Shown here: positions 48,486 to 61,418 of the stretch, piece after piece | How the letters are laid out: each line of letters opens with the position of its first letter | Numbering within the stretch: position 1 is the first letter of the stretch | Origin: Atrichornis clamosus | Taxonomy: Eukaryota; Chordata; Aves; Passeriformes; Menuridae | Direction: 5' to 3' | DNA: 64,000 bases | NCBI GenBank assembly: GCA_013400975.1 | Contig: WBMZ01014185.1 | Span: 62,001 to 126,000, forward strand | The notes under the pieces: model-generated | Seen by the model: only the letters and a program-made list of their open reading frames with translations | Told to the model about the DNA's origin: nothing | Database searches by the model: none | Program-made: the position numbers and the translations under genes

Positions 48486-49847
48486 GTAAATGAAATCCAG
48501 CTTCATTAGGCGACAAAGAGAGAACTGGGGGGTTTCTGTGGAAAAGGAGTGATAGATTTAGAAAAAAATGGATTCCCTTGGGACTTTGTCTTCTGAAGGA
48601 AAGTGTCCTGGAACCTGCTGTGCTTGTGTAGGGCCAACATTCACTGTCACTTGGATCGGGCTTTCTGTCCTGCTCTGAGGGAGGAAGGTCTGATTCTAGG
48701 ATCTTGGTGCTATGATAGGTCTCACATGGTAAATTTACATGTTTGCTGAAGCAAACATTGGGACATGTACCACATTTGAAAAATGGAAGTTCTTATAGAC
48801 TTTAGGCCTGTTTTGAAAGTGGTACCTGTTATAAACTTAAAATTCAGTGTAAAATTTATATCCTTATGCATCTGAGCTTCATAAATGATGTGGTCTAAAT
48901 GTATGGTCCTAAAACTCATATTTTCCATGAGTTTAAGTTTAGGTCTTGAGGCAACTGGCAATTTTTCCTATAATATTTTGTATTTCTAGTGACCATTTTA
49001 CCTCAGTAACAGAATGCTCAGGAAACATGGAAAATGTTTTCCATGTATCTGGCAAATATTTCCATGTGTCATTAATTTCCCTGTACATAATTCTTGCATC
49101 TATAAAATGAAAATGAGATGAATTTTGTATCTTTCATGTCTGAAAGATATGTTTATTTTTTAGATATAATACCATCTGGAAGGGATCAAGTACTGAAAAT
49201 TAAAAGGAAGATAGCAACCAGAATCCACAAAAGTGTGCAAGAAACTGATATTAATATAAATGCTGAGAAATTTTAATTTTAAATTTGGATCAAATTTTTA
49301 GATAATGAAGTATTAACTGGTAATAGCACAGGGGACACGAACTTTGTTGTTTATACCTATATATTGTAAACACCATTAGTTTTTTCTGTCTGAAGCTCTC
49401 TTCCTCCAGTCCATGTATAAAGTGCGGACTTATTTTTCACACAGAAATCAATGTAATTGTGACAAACTTGCCAAATTTCTCCCTCATATAGAACTAGTTC
49501 TTGAAAGTCTTACCTGCACAAATGAAATAAATTTTAGCCAGAACTGGTAAAAGTCCTGCACATTCTGATTAGATGGAATGATCTGTGACATCAGGACTTT
49601 CAAATAATGATTGAGGTTATAACAGAAAATTGAACTGGGGCTTTCATTAAATATATGATATCTATTGATTTGTATTGCCTTTCATTCTAAGCCAATCATA
49701 TATTTCTTTTCATTAAGAAAAAGACATAAAATATGCCTTAAATAAATGTCTTAATCATCTGCCTTACTTTTTAATTTTGCTCAAGATGATCTAAATCATT
49801 AATCAAAATTAATGCTGTACAGTACAGTTTATACTTTAAAATAAACA

Positions 49848-49934
49848 CATTAATAAGGATGAGTACTATCTCCCCCCTTCTTTTCTCTTTTTAATGCTCT
49901 GCTATTTTATCCTTATTAATGGGGTGAGCATTAA
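49848..49934. repeat. Two interlocked perfect inverted repeats
   Basis: Pair A: cattaataaggat (49848-49860) and its exact reverse complement (49909-49921), spacer 48 bases. Pair B: tttaatgctc (49890-49899) and its exact reverse complement gagcattaaa (49926-49935). Arms overlap in the order A-B-A'-B'. The arms contain TTAAT/ATTAA cores, as in homeodomain binding sites. Function is unknown. Confidence 0.85.
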
Positions 49935-50460
49935 AGGGGTAAAAACCAAATCTATGTATAAAGCAGTTATTTAACTCTAAGTAAATGATGTAATTCTACC
50001 TAAAGTTTCTAAATGGTATTTCAAGAGGCTGTTCAGCCAAATTGAATACTGAGTCACTGTGCACTCATACAATTCTCATGTTGAAATAATTTTCCCTGTT
50101 TTTGAAAAACGAAGTGAATAGCTCAAAAATCTGATTTTAAGCCAAACATTTAATGAACGTTTATAAACAGTAGTGATAATTTCAAATGTTCATTTCCTTA
50201 CCATTTGTAAAAAAAGTCAGTGTGCAGGACCAGCTTAATAGAACTAATTCATTATATTGCTGAAGTAGTGTCTCAATTAAAAAAAAAAATAAAGCACATA
50301 AAACTTTAAATCAGCATCGTTTTGTCATGTTAAGGGAGCATAAGAGTAAAAATGCAGAGTTTTTGTAGAACAATGGTAGTTGTGAAGTAATTGCAGTAAT
50401 CCAGGGAAATGAATAGAGTACAAGTTGATACCAATAAAAAGATCATTCCGAGACAATCTT

Positions 50461-50492
50461 TGCAATTGATTATAACTTGTGATTCAATTGCA
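50461..50492. repeat. 9-bp inverted repeat around a 14-nt centre
   Basis: tgcaattga (50461-50469) and tcaattgca (50484-50492) are perfect reverse complements. Confidence 0.9.
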
Positions 50493-52589
50493 GGATGAGG
50501 TAAACACACATGCTACAAAATCTAATACTTGTATCTTGGACATGAACATATTTGTGAGTATATTCAACAGAAGAAAATTTGTCTAAAACAAGATTTAAGA
50601 GATAGCAAAAACTGGACAATTGCTGAATATGCTGAAAATGTACTCATCCTTGTTTGAAACCAGACTTCTGAGTGTCTTGATATCTTAGTTGTTTTGCAAA
50701 TCCACAGCTGTTACAGATGCCCAGCTCAAACCTAAACCTGAGTAGGTTCCCAAAACAAAGGTATCTACATGCAGAAAACACTGTATGTGGTAGAAATAAA
50801 GATAGTTCCATCTTTCATAACATAATCTTGTGGAACCAGGATGCTGATGGCCAGCTATACACCTTTTTCCCCTGGACTGGTCATTTACTTTAAAAAACCC
50901 AATGTGGCAGTGGAGGGGGAGAAGAGATCACCAGAGGAAGGGGTAGACACTAGATAGTGTCTTTTACATCATTTTAGCTCTGGGTGATTTAAAGTATCAA
51001 TATTGGCATTGCAGCAAGGGAACTAATAAGAATTCTTCAACTAGAGTACAAGGACTTGTATATACAATGTGCTCCTTATGCTGATAATAAGATTGCGTAC
51101 AACATAGTGGTAATTCAAGCAGCCTATTCTGTAGCTTGGATGCAAGAGGTTGGTGATGCTGTCACACTTTTCCAGTCAGCAAAAAGCAAGGATCCGAGCA
51201 TTCCATTCATCCTGCTCTGTCAGTTCGCCAACTGGGGCTGTAACATGGACCCCACGAAAAAGGTGCTTTTAGTCTGTGGTGACAGTTTGTAAGGAGAAGT
51301 CTGATCTGCACCCACAGGTTTTATTTTATATATTTGATTTTTGTAGGAGTCAATAGGTAAAATCATACTTTGCAAGGTTTTTTCAGCCTTTTTTCAGAGT
51401 TCTACTTTTCTGAAATTCAAATGTTTGCATTAACTATTCTACTAAATATTTTAATGCAATAAACATGTTTGGAAGTCATTCATAGAGCTTACTTGTTATC
51501 TAAAGCTTTTGATAAAAGTAGTTTTTTACAGCTTTTGGTCCATGTCTGTTAATTCACTTCATCCTGTCTTACCCACATATGTCCTTTACCATCTGTAATG
51601 CAACAATAGCTGCCAGTAAAATCATGGCATTTTTTGCTTCAAAAATATTAGAAACTTTTTACAGGGACAGTTGACTAAGTACACAATCTATTAAAGTTTC
51701 ACACTTAAGGCTACCTTCTGCATTTGAAGTCTATACTAACATTTATATTTGAAATGAAGAGGAAAGTAATGTTCCTAGGAAGATGTAAATTTAAATTAGA
51801 GTACTATATTAACATGCATTTTTTTGCTCTCAGTAACCAATATTTTTATACTGCAGGCATAATTTACCAACTAGGCTGAACAAATGAAGGCAATGTCCTG
51901 AATAACATCATTCTTACAGTTAAACACCAGTATCAAAGCAGGGAATTTGAAGACATAAAAGGAAAAGGTAATGACATTATCCTTGAATCTTCATAACTTT
52001 CCTAAAGGTGAATGTATTAAATAAGAACTGCTGAAGTGTTGTTGGCACTGTTTTATGCATCCCATCTGTTAGATATAATATTGCATCAGTTAATTAATGC
52101 ATGTTACCTTGTGTGTAAAACAACATGTACTCTGTTGATTGCAGAGTCAACCCTAAAGTGGTTCTCAATGGAACAGTTTGATTTTTTGTGTCAGAAAGTT
52201 AGGGATTTTCCTAATGAAAAATTCTGTTTTCACTAAAATCTTCAAGATTTAAACTTCTATACTTTTTTTGGGAACTTGTGCAGAAAGCATTTGTCTCTAT
52301 ATCTTCCCTTTTTGCTTTCTAGAATACTTTGTCTTAAAATTTTAAAGAATTTTGCTTTTGTCTTTATTTTTCTGTGCAGTGCATTTGATCAAGCTGATGG
52401 TATACTTCCACTGACATGTCATAGTATAAATTCTCAAAAATTGTATTATGACATGACAGTAGCAATGGTGCACAACTAATTAAATCTAATAAAGTCTGAT
52501 ATTTTTCCTTTTTTTTAATCAGGAAGGATAGCTGCTACTTAATCCTGAAAAAAATCTTCTAGACAGAAACTGTTATTCTTTGTGTTTGC

Positions 52590-53440
52590 AGTGGTGCAGT
52601 TGACACTCCTGAAGGACAGGATGTCATCTGGAGTGACCTGGTCATGCTCGAGAAGTGGGCCCATGGGAACCTCATGAGGTTTAACAAGGCTAAGTGCAAG
52701 GTTCTGCACCTGTCTTGTGACAATACAGGCTGGGGGATGAACAGGTTAAGAACAGCACTGCCGAGAAGTACTAGGAGGTGCTGGTGGATGAGAAGGCAAT
52801 GGATGTGAGCTGGGAATGTGCGCTAGTAGCCCAGAAAACCAATTGTGTGCTGGGCTGCCTCTAAAGAAGTGTGGCCAGCAGGGCAAAGGAGATGATTCTG
52901 TCCCTCTTTTCTGATCCCACCTGGTGTATTTCATGCAATTCTGGGGTACTCAGCACTGGAAGTACATTGACCTGTTGGAGTGAGTCCAGAGGAGAGTCAC
53001 GAAGATGATTAGAGGGACGGAGCACCTCTGCTATTAAGGAATGCTAAGAGAATTGCGATTAGCCTGAAGAAGATTTCAGGAAGACCTAATTGCAGCCTTC
53101 CAGTACCTAAAGAAGATCCACAAGAAAGTCAGTGAGAGAGTATTTACAAGGGCATGCAGTGACAGGATAATGGGGAACGTGTTTAAACTGAAAGAGACTA
53201 AGTTTAGATTAGATATTATGAAGAAATTCTTTGCTATGAGGGTGTTGAGACACTGGAACATGTTGCCCAGAGAAGTTGTGGATATCCAGTCCTGGAAGTA
53301 TTCAAGACTAGGTTGGACGGAACTTTGATCAACCTGATCTACTGAAAAGTGTTGCTGACCATGGCAGGGGTTTGGAACTAGATGATCTTTGAGGTCCCTT
53401 CCAACCCAAGCCATTCTATGTTTCTAATATGATTCTATGA
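52590..53440 (+). mobile_element. CR1 LINE 3' end, plus strand (about 850 bases)
   Basis: This begins at 'agtggtgcagttgacactcc', within the sequence just after the RT catalytic block, and runs through 'gggaacctcatgaggtttaa', 'gtgctggtggatgagaaggc', 'gttggagtgagtccagagga', 'gcagccttccagtacctaaa' and the ORF2 C-terminal 'agattagatatta...gaagaaattctttgc' to the tail 'ggtcccttccaacccaagcc' and gattctatga. The order and content follow the CR1 consensus throughout, with small deletions and many substitutions. It is 5' truncated and inactive. Its tail subtype (ttggaactagatgatcttt) is the same as that of 61419-61745 and differs from the 4797/10377 pair. Confidence 0.95.
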
Positions 53441-54207
53441 ATCAGTTAAACCAGTTCTAAGTTCCTCTAATTATCTTGGAATATGTTTGAGGTGAATATC
53501 ATATGTCCCTTGCAGCCATTAAGAAAAGTCTATTTTTTTCCTAAGGCAGAAATGCTCATCATTGGTGTAAAATTGTATTTATATCAGATGTGCTGCTCAT
53601 ATGATTTATTTTATTTTGCAGAGAGGAAAGAAATATGAAAGTAAGAAAGTTTCAAACATGATGCCCTTTCTACCAAATCTTACCTTCTTGGGTAACAGCT
53701 GACTCCAAGGTTCTTCATATTTTTTTTAAAATTCACTTTACTAGACACTAAAAACATGTGCAACTGCAGCCAGGTCTTTTTGACAAGCCATTAACTTCAG
53801 CCTTCTTCTTGTATGAATCTAGTGAGTAAGATAATTTTTGATTCATCCATTGTTTATATGAAACTGTTGTTTACATATCAAAAAATATATGGATTCTATA
53901 TCTAACTATAAAAATTGAAATTATAAAATATCCCAGCATGTAATTTCCTCAGCTAGCTGTGTGCAAGGATAATACAGTTTAATTACTTGTGATCTTGCTC
54001 ATTATTGCTTGCTTTCTTACAGGTTTACTTTATTTTTTAAAGGTAATCTCAAATGAGGATTTTGCCATTTGATAGAAATAAATCTGGCCTTCCTCTTGCT
54101 ACTTTGAAAGCTATTAACATTTCAGACTGTTGCAAATATGTCCTGTTTTTGGAATTTGTATACAAAAATGCAAGAATATATAACTCCCAAATACAGAATT
54201 TTTCTGG
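53441..54207. other. AT-rich spacer between CR1 and LTR
   Basis: Nothing recognised; ordinary AT-rich sequence. Confidence 0.5.
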
Positions 54208-54798
54208 TGTTCCTGTTTTACGCCAGCCAGCAACTAAGCACAACACAGCCACTCACTCTGCCAGGGAAGTGGAGAAGACAACTGAAAGGGTGAAAGTGCA
54301 TAAAACTTGTGGGGTGAGATAAAGACAGTGTAATAGGGAAAGCAAAAACCACATGTGCAAACATAGTAAAATAAGGAATTCTTTCAGTCTTTTCAGGCAG
54401 ATGTCTTGCTGTCTCTAGGAAAATGATAACTTGAGAAGACAAACGCCGCATCTCTAAATGTTGTGAGTCGTGTTATGTCATGTTCTCCTCCTTCTCCCTT
54501 TTCCCTTCTGCTTTTATTACTGAGCATGATGTCACATGATCTGGAACATCCCTTTGGTCAAGGGATTCAGCTGTTCCAGCTATGTCCACTCCCCATTTCT
54601 TGTGCATCTCTAGCCTCCTGGCTGGTGGGATGGTGCAGGAAGCAGAAAAGGCCTTGACTCTGTGTAAACACTGCTCAGCAGTAGCTAAAACATCCCTGCT
54701 TTATCAACATTGTTTTCAGCACAAAGTCAAAACATAGTCACATACTAGCTACTAGTAAAGAAAATTCACTCTGTCCCAGGAAAATCTATATCCAGGTA
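54208..54798 (-). mobile_element. ERVL-type solo LTR, near full length, minus strand
   Basis: This is the best-preserved LTR of the window, about 590 bases. The plus-strand left end 'cgccagccagcaactaagca' plus 'acagccactcactctgcc' is the reverse complement of the U5 end of the common avian ERVL-type LTR. The right part ('ttggtcaagggattcagctg', 'ttcttgtgcatctctagcct', 'agaaaaggccttgactctgt', 'tatcaacattgttttcagca', 'agaaaattcactctgtccca') is its U3. On the minus strand a CRE-like tgacatca precedes a TATA-like taataaaag near 54512-54519. The outermost bases have decayed and no target-site duplication is visible. No gag, pol or env lies nearby. Confidence 0.85.
54510..54538 (-). promoter_or_regulatory. 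LTR promoter core (CRE-like plus TATA-like)
   Basis: On the minus strand gtgacatcatg (CRE-like, about 54536-54526) is followed within about 10 bases by a taataaaag TATA-like box (54518-54510). The spacing and place within the LTR fit the U3 promoter. Whether it is active today cannot be judged. Confidence 0.45.
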
Positions 54799-57700
54799 AA
54801 AACATTATCTATTTCTGCCTTTATTATAAGAAATATCACAATGAGTTTTGTAGATACAGACTTTACACAGAACCACAGAATGATGATCTACCATAAAAGC
54901 TTTTATAACTGTAAATCATGATGACTAAGGTTATGTGAGGCTTTTGACAGTTAAAAGGAAAAGAGTGCTAGTGATGGAATACTTCAGATACCTAATTAGA
55001 GCCAAGATTTTATGTCATTCTAGATATTGAGTGAAATGGGAGTATTGGCCTAGGTTTCTATCATCTATATATGATGAACATGTTTAACAATTTGCAGAGT
55101 TGGTGAGAACATGTCTATAATGGTGCAATGTTCAGCCATCTGTGTAATAATGCCTTAAAGTCTCAGTCTGTGTCTGCCAGTGATTGTCTTCTGAATTAAC
55201 TTCCTCCATCATCTCTGTAACGACTTGATCTGTTGCTAAAGACATTTTGTTGAAAAGGATGGGAAAAAAGATAATCACATGTGGAATTTGCTAGTCATCT
55301 TTTAATGAATTAATAAATTTCTAGAAGGTATTTTTGTATTGGAAATTTACAGACAAGCAAATCAGATTCATCCAGAGGAAGGAGAAGATTAGTGACTCCT
55401 GGAAATGTTCTATTTTTTTTTTAATGATGGCCTTTATCTTTTACCTTAGAGAAAACTTTCTTACTTCAAAAAAAAGGACTATAATAACATTTTTTTGCTA
55501 TTAGACTCAGTAATAGTTAAAAAAATAGACTGGTTTAGATCTTTCAATATAATAAAAACATATTTTTCCTTGCTTTACTAGAAAGGTCTGTTATTAATCT
55601 GTTATTAATGATGCTGGGGTTCTGTTTTTGATGAATTTCCTATTTCTTATGTGTTCAGTGCAATGTCTTTACAAAAACTTTGTTAACTGCCTCTCATCTA
55701 CTCGTGTTAATATATTTTGTATTGAGATTTAAGCATAAATCTACTGGTAAATAGGTTTTGTAATTTACAAGAGTCCTTTTTTTTTTCTAAATCTTAACCC
55801 AAATAAATCCCTTTAGTTCAACAACAACCAATAAATGTGAATAAATTGGTAATATTGAAATACAACATATACGCATCCACAATCTCCAACTGTGTAGAAT
55901 ATCTGTGAGTGTGTATTGAAGACAGAGTTAACATTTAAGTCAGAACCCTCTGTTAGCCCTAGAGGTTCACAGCTTCTGTCAAATTCTCTTTGCGTGCTAG
56001 CTCTAATTCCAACCATCATAACAGTACTGTTAAGAAATAATATTTTATAGTCTTGAAGGAGTAAAAGGCTTCTATTTAAAAGTTATGATACCTCAAGGAA
56101 ATAGAAAAATATTTTTATAGTAAATGCTCTAACGCAACTACACTAATTTTATTTGATATTTTCTACTGTTTGTAAATAAGACAAAATATTGCCAAACACG
56201 TAAGTGTAGCTAATTGACTACTGATAATATGGTCATAGTTGAAAATAATTGACATTGAAACATATTAAGCAAAATTTAATTAAAGAAAAGAGTGCCATTC
56301 ATTATTACCTGTTGATAATACCTTCATAACAAGTAAAAAATTATGTAATTAATTAATGGTAACAACTGAAAAAACTTGAACTTAGTTGAATTAACTGTTT
56401 TATGTCAGAGTCTTCAATGTAGTCCTTTGGTCCATATGCAACACCAAAGAGAAGGCTGTGTGCTCTAAAGAAAGGCAGATCCTTGAGTATATTGACCTGA
56501 GCAATTAGAAGTATTAAGGATTTTTAATTTATGCCCTTAGAGTGTAAGGTGGCAAAACTCTGGGGTCCTCAGCTCCGGCTGTATCTCTCAGTTGGAGGTC
56601 CTGCCCGCAGGTCCCTGGCTGCTTTGTTATGCAAAGGGTTGGTAGCAGTTCATGGCCCCTGGACTCGGGCTCCTGTCACCCACAGCTCAGTCTGCAGCTC
56701 ACACTGCAGCCAAACACCGAGCTACCTGCACTATGGGTATGCCTCAACTACATAAAGTTACTTAATCCACGTAATAGCACTACCCCTCTTCATTAATGTT
56801 GCCCTTTCTTGAACTACTACAAATAACTTTACATTTTCGGTACATATTTATTCCTGAAATGAGAGAGTTAGCTTTCATATTGATGAAATATTTATTGCAA
56901 TAATAGAAAGAGGTGGCCTGTGAATTAAAGAATATATTACTTTTTAATAAAATTAGATTAGAAGAAAGTAGTAAAGCCAAGTATTAAAAAGGAACCCCTC
57001 ACAAAATAATGTGGATTTTTTTTATTTTAAAAGGCAATCTTCAGGGTTACCAGACAAATTTGTTCAACCTGTCAGCCCTTCATTTCTGAGTTCACAGGCA
57101 CAGAAAATGCAACAGCAGGAAATTTTGCTTTATGGTATACTTTTAATTTTTATTTAGTATAGACATCAGTATGCAGTAAGGAGCATACACCCAAGGGTTC
57201 CTAAGCTTCAAGGTTTACAAATCTAAGTCTAATTTTCACTTTAGAGGATGTACATGAAGGACTTCAGTCAACATAATGAGTTTCATTATGTTTCTGTATT
57301 CAGTATTTGATAGCCTTCTCCAGTAATTCAGTCACATATCTCATTTGCATGAAGTTTCTTTTAAATGTCAAAATTGAGATATGACCATAAGTATTCACTT
57401 TGATTAACATGTTAGAGATTCTTTCTTGACCTTAAATGAAGATGATGCTTCAAAATGTAATCATATCTTTAAACTGGGTGGAGATTGAAGTGAGAAAATG
57501 CTACACAGACATCAGGGCATGATATATACAGGATCAGGGCCAAAATACTTTGCTCTTTCCCAACATACTCTCTTGTAGAACTGATATTCAGTGTTTTCAT
57601 TCAAATACAATAGAAGATGTATTTTGATACTCTTTTTATCTATCCTTTTGAGAATTCAAAATTTAGGTCTAAAAATGTGTGTATATGTTCAAGTGACATA

Positions 57701-57939
57701 TGATTCTGTATCTGAGGTTTTATTTCAGATAATCTTCATTGTTTCTTGGGTTAGTAGGACAGTAGAAGGCCTGCACATATGCTTAAAATTTTGCAAAACT
57801 TATTTTAACACATTTTACTGTATTAAAGTGGCTGTGATAGGTAGACTACTGTAAAGATAGCACCTTTTCAAGGTGTTTCATTTCCTTCATAAAGCGTATA
57901 TATTCCACACGCAATTAGAGGATGGACATGATGCGCCAA

Positions 57940-57960
57940 ACTTGATATTAAATATCAAGT
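57940..57960. repeat. Near-perfect 21-bp palindrome
   Basis: Arms acttgatatt (57940-57949) and aatatcaagt (57951-57960) are exact reverse complements around one central base. Confidence 0.95.
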
Positions 57961-59017
57961 GTATTAAATTAATATTGCAATGAGTTTTCAAGTAGAAATA
58001 GGAAAGGTTAAGCATATCCTAACTATCCTAATGAGACCTTACTCTGAGAAATAGTACCAGATAAAAATAAAACAAAAATAAAAAGTGGAATGTAGGCAAC
58101 TGAATATAGGGTGTAATTCAGTGCTACTTTTCAAATTTATGGTTCTATAGGAGTCTAATGCTCTTTTTTAGCAAGAAGCAAAAATCATTTCAATCCTGAG
58201 ATGACAGTGCTGAGTGGAGAGAATTATGCCCAAGTTTGATCAGAAAATTAGCTATTATTTTACTCACATGAATATGAAAGGCTTCAGGTGATGAATGTTT
58301 TGGGAATAAATACAAGATACAATGAATACCAGTCGAATACAAGTGGAAGAGAAGAAAAAGGAAATACTACAGCTGCTTTGCCAACAAAACCAGCCTAAAA
58401 GTAATGTTCTAAGGGAGGATGATATTTTCAAGGGAGGCTGTGAACCCACAGAGTGGAAGAAATTGAATGAAGATTTACCACATGTTGGACTGTAACTCTT
58501 GCCATTGAGCTAATGAAGAAGCGCATGTGTGGGGAAGTCAGGGATATATGAGAAAGAGGAGCTTTCTCTACAGTTGAATAGGAATAAATACTTCTGTTCC
58601 AAAAATGAGTAGTTCATAGCTGCTTAGATTTATCAGCTAATTCTGAACAGCAAGTCAGTAGAGGGAAAAATATTATACAATGCATGTTATGTACATGAGG
58701 CCAGCATATCTCTTTCAAGTGTGTCACTAGTAGCTAGGCTAGGCAGTTCCATGCTCAAAAGAAAGGTGTTGTTAAGTCCTGTCTGACCAGGTAACTTGAG
58801 TCATAAATTTCATCCAGACCCTAAGAACTAAGTTTAAGGTCATGGATTCTGCAAGAGTATCCAATGCTCAAAGTCTGTATTTTTTCAAGCTCACTTTGTA
58901 ATGCTGTATACTTTGAAGACCTTTTATATCCTATATCTACAGAACTCTACTTCTCTCCAAGAATTGGAAACACCGCATCAGATACAAAATTGCATTTTTG
59001 AATCTATCCAATTTTTG

Positions 59018-59055
59018 AAAAAAACCAAAAAACCCCAAAACAACCAAAAACCTCC
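59018..59055. repeat. A/C-rich low-complexity tract
   Basis: A run of only A and C apart from the last few bases (aaaaccaaaaaaccccaaaa and on). Confidence 0.9.
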
Positions 59056-61418
59056 CACTTGGAATTCATATGGCTTGCTATGAATAATTTGGGTATAGTT
59101 GCCTCATTATTGTAAATTTACCGTGTAAGTAATAGCTATGGCTATCCATGAGTTTCAGAAGCAGTTGAAAATCTGTGCAAATTAGGTTAGAAGTAGAAGT
59201 AGGTTAATTAAGGGGGAATAATGAAAGCTGATAGGTCAAAGTGCTATTCAATCAATGAAAGTTTTCTATGGCAGATTTATAGCATTGCATAAAAACTCTT
59301 GGGCAATGTTCTGTTCACTTCACTGGTAAGAAGAATACCTGGTTCCCACTGTTTGTTCATTGTGTTGCTCTTAAAGTTCAACTATTTCCTACAGGATTTA
59401 ATAAATTTGGCACATTAGTATTTAAAAATGTATTGTTTTTACAGTATGCTGTAACTGATTCAAGATTAATATAAGCGAAACCATACAAAATTTCCCATGT
59501 GCTCTAAGAAAATGGGGGAAGGAGCAACAAAATATTTTGCAGAATTATTAACTTGATTTATGATGAATGACTTATTTGTTTGACATATGTTTTAATGTTT
59601 AGTATATATTACAGAAGAACTTGATGTGAGACTCTAAATGCAATTCTGAATTGCTGTCTAAATATACAGTTTCCCTGACATAATTAAAGGAAGCTAAAAA
59701 ATTAATAATTAATATTCAAGAATAAGTCTGTGCATAGTGCTCAGACTTATTACAGACAACAGGACTTGCAATACTCTGCAGCTTAAAGTCTCAGGTCCCA
59801 ACAGAACTAACAATAGTTTCTTAATCAAAACAATGAGTAGCATATGATGGAAACTGCAACTTTGCAAAACAGTCTTGGGTTGCATCATTAGACATTCGTC
59901 TAAAGGTCCTTTGTACTCATTCTTGCTGTAATAGTGCTAACCTTAATAAAATTCCTATATGTAATTTATATGTTCAAGACCTTGAACAGTACATACTTAC
60001 TACTTCTTATGAATTCTCTAGTTTATAGCTTTTTCTAGATCTTTTCCCCCAAGTTAAGCTTTTTTAGTGCTTCACCTCTTCTTATACAGTTTGATTATTT
60101 GCAACTATGACTAAAGATATTAATTTTGTGCCATGTTAAAAAGTAAAATTTTTTATATTGTGCTATTTTGTAGGCTGAACAGAACTATCTTTTTAAGCCT
60201 AACTCTGTGTCCAGTGTATATGAATTAGATTTGAGTGTACTTTGGTTTCTGTATATATCTGAGCAATAATTCTGTATATTTGACATTAAATATATCTGAA
60301 ATTTTTGATCTTAGGCTATCACATCAGTGAACACGAACATTCAGTGGATCTAGGGATAAATAATTCTTATTTTACAGAGTTTTCTGTAGAACAATACAAT
60401 GAAGAGGTGAGTTTAACTAGGTCATCCTAGCCCAAGCCTATTGCTGTACGCAGTGGGCAATGTACCATTTATAAAAACTGCCTCGAATAATGACTTTTCC
60501 TTAAAGTGCAGCACTCCACATTTATTGGGAATGTCTGTCTTACATTGCATTATCCTTGGCTTATGTTTCTCAACGACTTTTCAAAAGTTTCATTTAATGA
60601 GATCACTACCATGATTCAGTCACTTAGTGCAGTGCAAGCTGAGGTATGGTATCATCTGTGATGAACTAGTCCACTAGTCAGATAGCACTGCACAGGCATG
60701 TGGTGTGCACATGTGAACTGAAAGGGGCAACAAGTTAGTGAAGTCCACTGGGATGGAGCCATGCAACTCTTATTAACATTAATGAGAGTCAGACAGCTAA
60801 ATCTTGGTGTGTTGTGCTGAAAATGCTTCCTGACATATTTGAAGGAATACTATTTTCATAACAAGTACTTGCAAATGTGCTGGTGCTGCTCCATAAAACC
60901 TAATATCCTAGAAAAGGATTCCCATATCTTTCATATTCTATAGCAGAGATGATCTCCTGGAATTGTTGATTGAATAACTTTACAGGATGCTGTACATAAT
61001 TTTTATTAATGATGAAGTCGTTGTCTGTGTAGGCTCAGTTGAATGGGCACGGGTTGCTTTAAAGCGTTATGTTTTTGATTAAGCATCACATTGTCAGCTA
61101 AAAATTAGTTGATTCATGCTCTGATTTTTTTTTTTTCTTCTGGCTCTATCCATAAACTTGACAGAGCCACAGGTCTCTGTGGATTCTGGCCAAGTTGACA
61201 GTTGTTCAGACGTTCCATTATAAAAGTTTACCTCGTTGTGTTGAAGATAGCAATGGCAGATATACAGGTTTTTAGCTTAGTATTGATTTGTGGGCAAGTA
61301 TTATGCAGTGGAGTGAATGAGTCTAATTTAGGGTAACCTGTTTGAGAGTAAAGTTTCTTAACAATGATACAACGCATAACTGATCTCTTATCCTCCATCA
61401 GGTACTTTTCAAACATTT

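Larger units (their letters stand above)
48486..52589. other. AT-rich sequence with inverted-repeat cluster
   Basis: No gene recognised. The part 49740-50520 has no recognisable repeat, is rich in TAAT/ATTA homeodomain-type core motifs and holds several perfect inverted repeats. A 78-codon plus-strand frame (51056-51292) has a balanced amino-acid composition but no known domain and no clear splice sites. Confidence 0.45.
54799..61418. other. AT-rich unique sequence, no gene seen
   Basis: No well-supported repeat. A G+C-richer patch lies at about 56531-56760 (unassigned; 74-codon plus-strand frame), a 21-bp palindrome at 57940-57960 and an A/C-rich low-complexity tract at 59018-59055. The segment at about 60500-60660 has a faint resemblance to very old CR1/L3-type LINE sequence. 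No exon is supported. Confidence 0.45.
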
